Origin: Caldifarciminota bacterium
GTDB taxonomy: Bacteria; Hydrothermota; Hydrothermia; B15-G9; WFZT01
Length of the DNA: 6,425 nt
Assembly: GCA_026986235.1 (NCBI GenBank)
Contig: JALSOY010000256.1
Location: forward strand, 1-6,425
Direction: 5' to 3'
Positions 1 through 6,397 of this stretch are shown here, piece by piece. The notes beneath the pieces are model-generated. The model did no database searches, was not told where the DNA came from, and worked only from the letters and a program-made list of their open reading frames with translations. Numbering within the stretch: position 1 is the first letter of the stretch; each line of letters begins with the position of its first letter. A program made the translations under genes and the position numbers.

Positions 1-57
1 CAAAGTCCTCTCAATCAAAAGGAGGGGATTGTGGTTGATTGGTGGTGGAGTGAATGA
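1..57 (+). CDS. possible C-terminal tail of a plus-strand gene entering from the left edge
   Basis: Reading frame 1 is open from the window edge to a TGA at 55-57 and ends in the residues VVDWWWSE. The stop lies 3 bp before a strong hairpin whose T-rich tract is on the plus strand, as expected for the end of a convergent gene. Only 18 residues are visible, so no family can be named. Two other readings are possible. Frame 3 ends at a TGA at 36-38. Alternatively, a GTG at 31-33, preceded by GGAGGGG at 21-27, could start a peptide of 8 residues with three consecutive Trp codons. The frame choice is uncertain and this region may be non-coding. Confidence 0.3.
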   Translation, partial: QSPLNQKEGIVVDWWWSE

Positions 58-59
58 TT

Positions 60-98
60 GTGGGGCCGCACCTTCGGTGCGGCCCCACTATATTTTTT
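60..98. terminator. strong GC-rich intrinsic terminator, possibly bidirectional
   Basis: A perfect 13-bp stem (60-72 with 76-88) encloses a 3-nt TTC loop. On the plus strand it is followed by a TATATTTTTT tract, giving a classic rho-independent terminator for transcription coming from the left. On the minus strand the hairpin starts 8 nt after the TAA of the binding-protein gene and would end the four-gene cluster. In that direction, however, the sequence after the stem (CAATCATTCACTCC) has no U-run, so termination may be weaker or depend on hairpin strength alone. Confidence 0.85.
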
Positions 99-1101
99 AC
101 TTCATTCCAGGCGGAATAAGTCTTGCGGGTATCTTTAAACCCATTTCCTTGTAGTACCTGTATGCCCCTGGATGAAGTGGTACAGGCAACCCGTTTAGAG
201 CATTTTCAAGCTTTATGTGCTTTGCCGCCTTGTGAATCTTGTACATGTAAGGTAAATTCTCAAACAGTGTCTTTGTGAGTGTGTAAACGAGGTCTGGATC
301 AAGATCGTCCTTCACACCCAGAAAGTTTGTGTGGGCAGCGGATTTAACATCGTGGTCAAGGCCAGGATATGTCCCTTTTGGAATGATGTATCTGAACCAG
401 AGACCGGGGTACTTTTTGTCGATCTTTGCCAGATCATCGTCAGTGAATTCAAGGATCCTCACCTTGATGTTGGGTGTGGCAAAGATCCTCGTTACTGCGG
501 CAATGGGAATTCCGCCCACGAGGGAAGCACCGTCAACCTGCCCGTTGATAATCGCGTTTGCTGCCTCGTTGTACCCCAGATAAACAGGCTTGAGGTCCTT
601 GTCGGGATTGATCCCGAAGGCATTGAGGATCAGTCTTGTGGACTGTTCCGTACCGGAGCCGGATCTCCCCAGAACGAACTTCGTACCTTTAACATCGGGA
701 ATCCTACCGGTCTTTACCTTCTTCTCGACCAGGACAAACTCTTCCACATTGGGCCAGAGGGCGGTAATGGCGAGAAAATGTTTTTTGGGATGTCCCTTAA
801 ATGGACCAAGACCATTGAGGGCGAGGTAGGTTGTGGGAGCCTGAAGGATGGCGAGCTCTGCCTCTCCGTTTTCAAGAAGCTGAATGTTTTCCACTGATCC
901 TGCGGATGACTGGGCGGCAACCCTTATTCCCTGACTCTTTAACTTGGTCGTCCATAGAGTTGCCATACCCACACCCACAGGATAGTAGGTACCACCTGTG
1001 GTTGCGGTGGTGATTATCAGTGAAATGTGCTTCTTTTTGGCTATACCCGTACCGGGCATAACCATGACCAGTGCTACGACTATGGCTAACAGCTTTTTCA
1101 T
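97..1101 (-). CDS. TAXI family TRAP transporter solute-binding protein
   Basis: This is the extracytoplasmic binding protein of a TRAP transporter of the TAXI type. It captures a small organic acid or amino acid and delivers it to the fused membrane component. The 334 residues match the usual family size. Residues 1-21 form a signal peptide (Lys-Lys, hydrophobic core, probable cleavage after GIA) with no lipobox Cys, so the protein should be free in the periplasm or external space. Family landmarks are TGGTYY at 35-40, SAGSVENI at 66-73, RSGSGTE at 146-152, GYNEAANAIINGQVDGA at 176-192 and a C-terminal PLHPGAYRYYKE at 308-319. The ATG is fixed by GGAGG 6 nt upstream. The gene has its own promoter and lies two enzyme genes away from its permease. 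Characterised TAXI proteins bind glutamate/glutamine or 2-oxoglutarate-type ligands. The ligand here is unknown. Confidence 0.95.
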   Translation of the reverse strand: MKKLLAIVVALVMVMPGTGIAKKKHISLIITTATTGGTYYPVGVGMATLWTTKLKSQGIRVAAQSSAGSVENIQLLENGEAELAILQAPTTYLALNGLGPFKGHPKKHFLAITALWPNVEEFVLVEKKVKTGRIPDVKGTKFVLGRSGSGTEQSTRLILNAFGINPDKDLKPVYLGYNEAANAIINGQVDGASLVGGIPIAAVTRIFATPNIKVRILEFTDDDLAKIDKKYPGLWFRYIIPKGTYPGLDHDVKSAAHTNFLGVKDDLDPDLVYTLTKTLFENLPYMYKIHKAAKHIKLENALNGLPVPLHPGAYRYYKEMGLKIPARLIPPGMK

Positions 1102-1129
1102 AGAGCACCTCCCTTTTTATTTTGCCCAA

Positions 1130-1158
1130 TTTATAACAACCAGTAATAAGCATGTCAA
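1130..1158 (-). promoter_or_regulatory. sigma70-type promoter for the TAXI binding-protein gene
   Basis: Reading the minus strand, a perfect -35 box TTGACA (1158-1153) is separated by 17 nt from a -10 box TATAAA (1135-1130). Transcription would begin near 1123, giving a leader of about 20 nt that contains the GGGAGGTG ribosome binding site. No convincing terminator separates it from the upstream flavoprotein gene. The binding protein can therefore be made both by read-through from the operon and from this promoter, which would suit a protein needed in excess over its permease. Confidence 0.8.
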
Positions 1159-1174
1159 TCAGGAGCCCTGATTG
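1156..1174. promoter_or_regulatory. inverted repeat overlapping the -35 box, candidate operator
   Basis: CAATCAGG (1156-1163) and CCTGATTG (1167-1174) form a perfect 8-bp dyad with a 3-nt centre. The half nearest the gene shares the TTG of the -35 box of the binding-protein promoter, so a dimeric regulator bound here would block RNA polymerase or contact it. No U-run follows on either strand, which argues against a terminator for the upstream flavoprotein gene. The regulator is not encoded in this window. Confidence 0.55.
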
Positions 1175-1227
1175 CTGATTTCATCACAATTCCGTGAGTC
1201 TGAATTTTGTTACTATCCGACCACCTG

Positions 1228-2940
1228 TTATTCATTCTGATTCTGATTTTCCATTGGTTTAAAAAATGTTAGCCTTACAGGTTCGGTTTCCACCTCAAAC
1301 TCATCACCTTTTTTTCTCACCAGGGTATGTTTCAGCCAGTTTTTGTTGTCCCTGAGCGGAAAATCCGTCCTGAAGTGTGGACCACGGGACTCCTTTCTGA
1401 AAATTGCACTTTTTATAATGGCAGGGGCAAGATCAAGCATGTTTCTGACCTCGAAGTATGTGACAAGTTCGAGGTTGTAATAAGGTGACCTGTCCTTGAT
1501 TACAACGCTTTTAAGTCCATCCCTTAGGGATTCGACGGTATTCAGTGCTTTCTTCATACCGTCTTCGTTCCTGAATACCCTGAGGTTTTTCTCCATGGCG
1601 TTGTTTAATTCTTTTTTTATCTCGTAAATCGAGTTTTTCCCGCTACCGTTGAAAAGGCTCTGAATAAAGGTTTCCGTATCTTTCACCTTGCTTTGCCTGA
1701 CATCCGGGAATGCTTTGACTTTTCTGGCCCTTTTAGCCGCCTCAAGACCTGTAATTCTACCCCAGACAGTACATTCTGCCGTGGAATTGGCAAGTGCCCT
1801 GTTGGCTCCGTGGACGGAGAGACACGCCACTTCGCCGGCCGCCCAGAGACCTTCAATCTCCGTTTTCCCGTTAAGATCTGTTTTTATCCCACCCATGGAA
1901 AAGTGAGCAGCAGGCCTTACCGGAATGGGGAATTCAACTATGTCAAGTCCAGTTAGTCTGAGTACCGTCTCCCGAATTGAACCAAGAACACCTTTTTTGA
2001 TATCTTCTGGTAAATGAGTTACATCAAGGAGAACATAATCGAGTCCCCGGGGCCCTTTAAAACCCCTACCCTCTTGAATTTCTTTCATGATCGCTCTGGC
2101 AACCACATCCTTGGGGGACATTTCAAGAGTGCCCGGAGCGTACCTTTCCATAAATCGTTCGCCCGTGGAATTGATAAGCCTGCCACCGTAACGCCTTGCT
2201 GCAGATCCAACGAGAACTCCTGAGGGCACGAGACTCGTTTCGTTATTCTGTATAAACTCCAGATCCTTCAACGGCAAACCTGCCCTGAGGGCCATTGCAA
2301 AACCGTCGCCCGTGGCTTGAAAAGAATAGGTCGTAAACTTAAAGAGCCTGCCAAGTCCTCCTGTTGCAATAATCACGCCTTTGGTCCTCAAAAGGTAAAG
2401 AGTTCCTTCCCGTATGTCCCATAGAATAACACCTTTTATTTCTTCATCAGCGATGACATCGAGGGCCATGAATTCATCAAAACTGTCCCAGGTGGTAAAT
2501 TTTTGTAAGCTGTCGTAAAGGGTTTGAACCATGTGAAAACCGGTCCATCCGCCAGCGTAAGCACATCTTGGAAAACTGTGTGGAGAGAGGATCCTCTGTG
2601 CGATCTTTCCGTCATCCCTCCTTGACCAGGGGAGTCCCAGATGATCGTAAAAATAGATCTCACGAGGAATTTCCTCAACGAGTTTGAAAACAGCATCCTG
2701 GTCATTCAAAAACTCCCCGTTCCTTATGGAATCCCAGGCATGAAGCTCAAAACTGTCTCCCTCTTCAGGTCTCAGAACAGCGGCCGTTCCACCTGTGGCA
2801 GCCACAGAATGTGCCCTCATAAGCTGGGCTTTGTTGACGAGCGCCGCCCTGCCACCCTCGTTCATCAGGAATTCAAGTAACGCCCTCAGACCCGCAATAC
2901 CTGAACCTATTATTACGACATCGTAATCTAAAATTTCCAT
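1228..2940 (-). CDS. SdhA/FrdA-type FAD-dependent oxidoreductase with altered active site
   Basis: A 570-residue flavoprotein of the succinate dehydrogenase/fumarate reductase/L-aspartate oxidase superfamily, probably cytoplasmic. It carries the N-terminal FAD motif GSGIAG (12-17), RAHSVAATGG (42-51) with His44 at the position of the covalent FAD-linking His of SdhA/FrdA, IIATGGLGR (190-198), TGDG (210-213), HFSMGGIKTD (346-355), GANRALANS (378-386) and a C-terminal ESRGPHFRTDFP (517-528) typical of the family's last domain. In an ungapped reading against E. coli SdhA, the substrate His and Arg at 346 and 381 are kept. The other His becomes Asn233, the Thr-Glu pair becomes Gly245-Ser246, and the catalytic Arg becomes Lys277. 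Succinate/fumarate is therefore doubtful as substrate. I chose the ATG at 2940, one base after the PrpD stop. It has no Shine-Dalgarno, suggesting translational coupling. A TTG at 2958 would add six residues. No iron-sulphur partner is adjacent. Confidence 0.85.
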   Translation of the reverse strand: MEILDYDVVIIGSGIAGLRALLEFLMNEGGRAALVNKAQLMRAHSVAATGGTAAVLRPEEGDSFELHAWDSIRNGEFLNDQDAVFKLVEEIPREIYFYDHLGLPWSRRDDGKIAQRILSPHSFPRCAYAGGWTGFHMVQTLYDSLQKFTTWDSFDEFMALDVIADEEIKGVILWDIREGTLYLLRTKGVIIATGGLGRLFKFTTYSFQATGDGFAMALRAGLPLKDLEFIQNNETSLVPSGVLVGSAARRYGGRLINSTGERFMERYAPGTLEMSPKDVVARAIMKEIQEGRGFKGPRGLDYVLLDVTHLPEDIKKGVLGSIRETVLRLTGLDIVEFPIPVRPAAHFSMGGIKTDLNGKTEIEGLWAAGEVACLSVHGANRALANSTAECTVWGRITGLEAAKRARKVKAFPDVRQSKVKDTETFIQSLFNGSGKNSIYEIKKELNNAMEKNLRVFRNEDGMKKALNTVESLRDGLKSVVIKDRSPYYNLELVTYFEVRNMLDLAPAIIKSAIFRKESRGPHFRTDFPLRDNKNWLKHTLVRKKGDEFEVETEPVRLTFFKPMENQNQNE

Positions 2941-2941
2941 A

Positions 2942-4288
2942 CTACACGAGAAGTTCAATTAACTCTCTGAGGTCTCTGTTTTCAAAATCATCTACGATTT
3001 CCCGAAGCCTCAGAACTCTGGATCCTCCGAGACCTCCGTATTCAAAACACTTTTTCACCTTTTCTTCCAGTTCTTCTCGGGTTAATGGGGATTCAGGACT
3101 GCCCTTCAGACTTTTCACCCTTCTCTCATAAACTCCGTTTTTTGTCCTGATTTTTACCCTTGAAACAGAAATTTCCTTCTCTGGCAGGGATTCGTCGGTT
3201 ATCACTTTGATCCTTTTTAAGAGTTCAAGTCTTTTCCGGTCCCCGTAAATATTTTCGACCTCGAAATCGTCAAGAAATACATCTCTTTTTAGAATTGCAG
3301 TGGCTACCGTGTATGGAATACTGAATTGCGCTTCAACCTGGGGATTACCTTCCAGCTTGAACTTTCCAACCATGGAGCTAACCATTCTGGAGACAAAAAC
3401 TTCTACAGAAATCACATCATCGGGCCTTATGTCATGCTCTTTTACAAGTCCCAGTACAGCGTCAATAGAAGAGTGAGTCATTCGGCATGATGGATAGGGT
3501 TTTATCGATAACCTTTTATTATGGAACACCGTGCCGAGGTCTTTTAGCACAGCTCTTCTATCGTATTCACCTCTTTCGTACAGGTTGAAATAACCGTATT
3601 TTCCCTCAAAAACATTGATTGCTCCGTTTATTCCATTGTCAGCAAGCAATGCGGAAAACACGGCGGCCCTCGAACTAAAACCAGGTTGCATCCTCTTTGT
3701 CAGTCCTCCGTCGATGAGAGTCTGAGCGTTACCGGATGTCATGCTGTACACAATCCCGAGTGTGTTATGGATTTTCTTTTTATCAAAGCCAAGGATCTTT
3801 GCAGAGGCGAGAGCGGCTCCAAAGGAGCCAAGCGTTGCAGTTCTGATCCAGGAAAGAGGGGTTTTTATGCCAAGTGAAAGTCTTATGATGGTATCAACAC
3901 CGATTACTAAGGAAGTGAGTACAGATTTCCCGTCAGTATTGCCCGACTTTTCAGAAAGGGCAAAAACCGCAGGAAGTACCGATACATAAGTATGGAGTGC
4001 ACCTTCATCGAATGTATCGTCGAAATCATAGGCATGGATCAGCACGCTGTTCATCAACGCAGCTGCAGGTGGAGAAAGTCTGTATCTGTGTCCAAAAACG
4101 GTGGAAGTTCCCTTCATCTCAGTAAGGGCCGAACCAAGCTCCTCAACTCCAGGTGCCCTTAATCCTGCAACTGCCACTCCCAGGGTATCAAAAATGAAAG
4201 TCTTTGTTGTGTCGATCACATTCCGTGGGATGTCTTCAAAAGAGATACCGTGAGCGTACTCAACAAGGTCATAAGCGATGTCATTCAC
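2942..4288 (-). CDS. MmgE/PrpD family protein (dehydratase/decarboxylase-like)
   Basis: A 448-residue member of the family that includes 2-methylcitrate dehydratase (PrpD), cis-aconitate decarboxylase and iminodisuccinate epimerase. It has full family length. The N-terminal helical domain contains NSVLIHAYDFDDT (80-92) with Asp88, Thr92 and His99, which match the catalytic D, T and H of the family. Then come TATLGSFGAALASAKILG (150-167), GGLTKRMQPGFSSRAAV (194-210) with Lys198, FEGKYGYF (227-234) and the lid-domain motif IKPYPSCRMTHSSIDA (262-277) with Lys263. Two commonly conserved His positions differ: the usual HPTAT reads IRTAT (Ile148) and the usual TKxLHxG reads TKRMQPG (Gln201). The reaction is thus uncertain. 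The start is a GTG placed 7 nt after GGAGG, inside the end of the transporter gene, with an 8-nt overlap; a second GTG lies at 4291 and a TTG at 4342. The context suggests it acts on the imported acid or on the product of the flavoprotein. Confidence 0.88.
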   Translation of the reverse strand: MNDIAYDLVEYAHGISFEDIPRNVIDTTKTFIFDTLGVAVAGLRAPGVEELGSALTEMKGTSTVFGHRYRLSPPAAALMNSVLIHAYDFDDTFDEGALHTYVSVLPAVFALSEKSGNTDGKSVLTSLVIGVDTIIRLSLGIKTPLSWIRTATLGSFGAALASAKILGFDKKKIHNTLGIVYSMTSGNAQTLIDGGLTKRMQPGFSSRAAVFSALLADNGINGAINVFEGKYGYFNLYERGEYDRRAVLKDLGTVFHNKRLSIKPYPSCRMTHSSIDAVLGLVKEHDIRPDDVISVEVFVSRMVSSMVGKFKLEGNPQVEAQFSIPYTVATAILKRDVFLDDFEVENIYGDRKRLELLKRIKVITDESLPEKEISVSRVKIRTKNGVYERRVKSLKGSPESPLTREELEEKVKKCFEYGGLGGSRVLRLREIVDDFENRDLRELIELLV

Positions 4289-6371
4289 CACTGGACCTCC
4301 TCTGGTTCCAGAGAACGAGGGCAAAGATGAGGAGACCCCCAAGCTGGATCAGAGGTCTGTCCATAAAGAGCATGAAAGATGCCATTCCTGAAGCGATCCA
4401 TTCGTAAATCTTGAATTTTTTTATAAGGTGAAACTCAATAAATGCGGCGAGTGAAATGATGGCGAAAGCGGCGAAAAAGGAGTAAATCAGGGCCTCAACG
4501 ACGCCTTTTTCAAAGAGAATCGGGCTGTATGCGAATAGAAGGGGCATTATGTACATCCCTTTTGCCAGTCTCCACGCGTAGAATGCGGTTTTCATTGGAT
4601 CAGAGTGGGCGACACCTGAAGCCGCATAGGCGGCGAGTGCCACAGGTGGTGTGACATTCGCATCCTGCGAGAACCAGAAGATAATGAGGTGGGCTGCAAG
4701 GAGGCTGAGACCCATCTGCTGAAGTGCCGGACCGGCAAGGACTGCTACCATAATGTAACTTGCCGTTACAGGGAGACCCATACCTAGGATTAAAGAGGCA
4801 AAGAATACAAGGAATATGGCAAGGAGCAGAATTCCATGGGAAAGAGAAACTATCAGATTGGAAAATGTAACACCTATGGCCGTGATATTGGCGACACCTA
4901 TAACCACTCCCGCCGCTGCAAGTATGGATGCCACTGACGCGGCATTCCTCGCACCATCGTTCAGCGCGTCAAGTATGTCTTTCAGGCCCATTCTCGTGTG
5001 TTTCCTGAACCAGCTCGCTACGAGTACCGATACTATGGACCAGGAGGCACAGTATGTTGGAGAGTATCCACGGACGAGGAGGATTATCAGGACGATTATG
5101 GGTATTAAAAGATGACCACCCCTCTTCAGAGTTGTCGATATGTGGGGTATCTCTTCCTCTGCTGTTGAAAGTTTACCCAGGTTGAACTTACGGATGTTGA
5201 TAAACACATAGGCAGCAACTGCTATGTAGTAAAGTATTGCGGGTATTATAGAGACCGCCACTATTTTGAGGTAAGATATTCCGGTCCACTGGGCGATAAT
5301 GAACGCAGCCGCACCCATAATCGGTGGCATTATCTGGCCACCTGTTGACGCCGCTGCCTCCACTGCACCTGCAAAGGCAGGCGGGAATCCGATTCTCTTC
5401 ATCATGGGTATGGTGATGGATCCCGTTGAAACCACATTGGCGACAGCACTACCAGAAATGGATCCCATAAGTGCACTGGAAATGACTGCAATGTAGGCAG
5501 GACCACCCCTGACATTCTTTGTTAACGATTTCGCAAGATCAATGATAAAATCTCCGGCTCCGGATTTGAAAAGGAACGCACCAAAGAGTATAAACATATA
5601 AACATAGGTTGCAGAAACGGTGGTGACGAGTCCGAGAACCCCTTCATCTGTATAGAACTGCCTGAACAGGAAGCGTGTCCAGTGGACGGTTCTGTGCGTA
5701 AAGGGTTCAGGAACATAGGGAGAGAAAATCAATGCATAGGCGGCAAAGAATATGGCAATCAGTGCTATTATCCATCCCGTGGCTCTTCTTACAGCCTCTA
5801 TAAGCAGGACAAGGGCAAATATTGCAAAGATGTAATCCCTGGTAATGGGAATTGAGGCCCTCTGCAAATGAATGACTTCCTCGAAAAAATAGATGTACAC
5901 ATAAGAGATGAAAACCGCAACTGCAGGAAGGTAATCTGCAAGAAGTCTGGGAATACTTCTTTTACCACCTTTAATATCGTAAACTTTGTAAAGGAAAAGG
6001 CCAAAAACGATGTACACTAAAACCTTTATAACGATGGGTATTGGCCCATTACCCGGGAGGGCAAGATTCATCCATAATATCAGAAAATAGTAATAAAATG
6101 CTGTGGTTATACCGAGGAAAATGTAATCGAGTGCATTGAGCCTTCTGCCCTTTGGTTTCTGCCAGGACGGGTAGTAAAGGAATGTCAGGAAGAGGAGAAA
6201 CGCGAGGTGCATTGCGTTTCTTTTAACTCCGGGAATGGTTCCGAAAGTGTTGACCCAGAGGTGAAATAGAGAAGCGAGTACGCCGACTGCATATGTAACT
6301 TTTCTATGGAAACCTGCAAGGGGCCTTACGCCACTAAGGACTTCACCTCCCAACATTTCTTTTTCTTCCAT
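4281..6371 (-). CDS. TRAP transporter permease, 4TM/12TM fusion protein
   Basis: A 696-residue integral membrane protein that fuses the small DctQ-like and large DctM-like TRAP subunits, the form usually paired with TAXI binding proteins. The N-terminal part (about 22-210) has several hydrophobic segments and the motif EAVRRATGW (192-200) seen in fused TRAP proteins. The DctM part carries ISGSAVANVVSTGS (305-318), EAAASTGGQIMPPIMG (338-353), GMGLPVTASYIMVAVLAGPAL (530-550) and NVTPPVALAAYAASG (572-586), which form the ion- and substrate-handling re-entrant loops of the family. Two further hydrophobic stretches (about 622-650 and 664-688) extend the C-terminus. It should drive uptake of an organic acid or amino acid with Na+ or H+. 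The ATG follows GGAGG by 7 nt. It is the first gene of the cluster, about 20 nt from the predicted transcription start, and its last codons contain the ribosome binding site of the PrpD gene. Confidence 0.95.
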   Translation of the reverse strand: MEEKEMLGGEVLSGVRPLAGFHRKVTYAVGVLASLFHLWVNTFGTIPGVKRNAMHLAFLLFLTFLYYPSWQKPKGRRLNALDYIFLGITTAFYYYFLILWMNLALPGNGPIPIVIKVLVYIVFGLFLYKVYDIKGGKRSIPRLLADYLPAVAVFISYVYIYFFEEVIHLQRASIPITRDYIFAIFALVLLIEAVRRATGWIIALIAIFFAAYALIFSPYVPEPFTHRTVHWTRFLFRQFYTDEGVLGLVTTVSATYVYMFILFGAFLFKSGAGDFIIDLAKSLTKNVRGGPAYIAVISSALMGSISGSAVANVVSTGSITIPMMKRIGFPPAFAGAVEAAASTGGQIMPPIMGAAAFIIAQWTGISYLKIVAVSIIPAILYYIAVAAYVFINIRKFNLGKLSTAEEEIPHISTTLKRGGHLLIPIIVLIILLVRGYSPTYCASWSIVSVLVASWFRKHTRMGLKDILDALNDGARNAASVASILAAAGVVIGVANITAIGVTFSNLIVSLSHGILLLAIFLVFFASLILGMGLPVTASYIMVAVLAGPALQQMGLSLLAAHLIIFWFSQDANVTPPVALAAYAASGVAHSDPMKTAFYAWRLAKGMYIMPLLFAYSPILFEKGVVEALIYSFFAAFAIISLAAFIEFHLIKKFKIYEWIASGMASFMLFMDRPLIQLGGLLIFALVLWNQRRSSGE
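4295..4301 (-). promoter_or_regulatory. ribosome binding site inside the transporter gene, sets the PrpD start
   Basis: The minus strand reads AGGAGGT here, followed by TCC-A and then tandem GTG codons at 4291 and 4288. GGAGG lies 4 nt from the first GTG and 7 nt from the second, favouring 4288 as the start. The site is made of transporter codons (Arg-Arg-Ser) close to its TGA at 4283-4281, so the two genes are likely translationally coupled. It argues against the longer TTG-initiated frame from 4342. Confidence 0.8.
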
Positions 6372-6397
6372 AAGGATACCTCCTCGATTTTAGGGAT

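Noticed and set aside
331..897. Open frame of 188 codons on the plus strand inside the TAXI gene
   Set aside because: It is antisense to a well-supported family member, has no ribosome binding site of the strength seen elsewhere here, and its translation shows no family motif.
872..1153. Minus-strand frame of 93 codons starting in the promoter region ahead of the TAXI gene
   Set aside because: It overlaps the TAXI gene in another frame, would start upstream of the predicted -10 box, and lacks recognisable protein character.
1186..1210. Imperfect inverted repeat ACAATTC / GAATTTTGT downstream of the flavoprotein stop, as a terminator
   Set aside because: Short AT-rich arms with unequal length and no following U-run make it too weak to call a terminator.
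2942..4288. Naming the PrpD-like gene prpD (2-methylcitrate dehydratase) of a methylcitrate cycle
   Set aside because: No prpB or prpC neighbour is present and two usual active-site histidines are changed, so the specific name is not supported.
4289..4342. Upstream extension of the PrpD gene from a TTG at 4342
   Set aside because: The extra residues are encoded within the transporter gene and look unlike the family, and a strong AGGAGGT site sits directly before the GTG codons at 4291/4288.
4816..5115. Plus-strand frame of 99 codons within the transporter gene
   Set aside because: A shadow of the repetitive hydrophobic codons on the other strand; no start signal or family resemblance.
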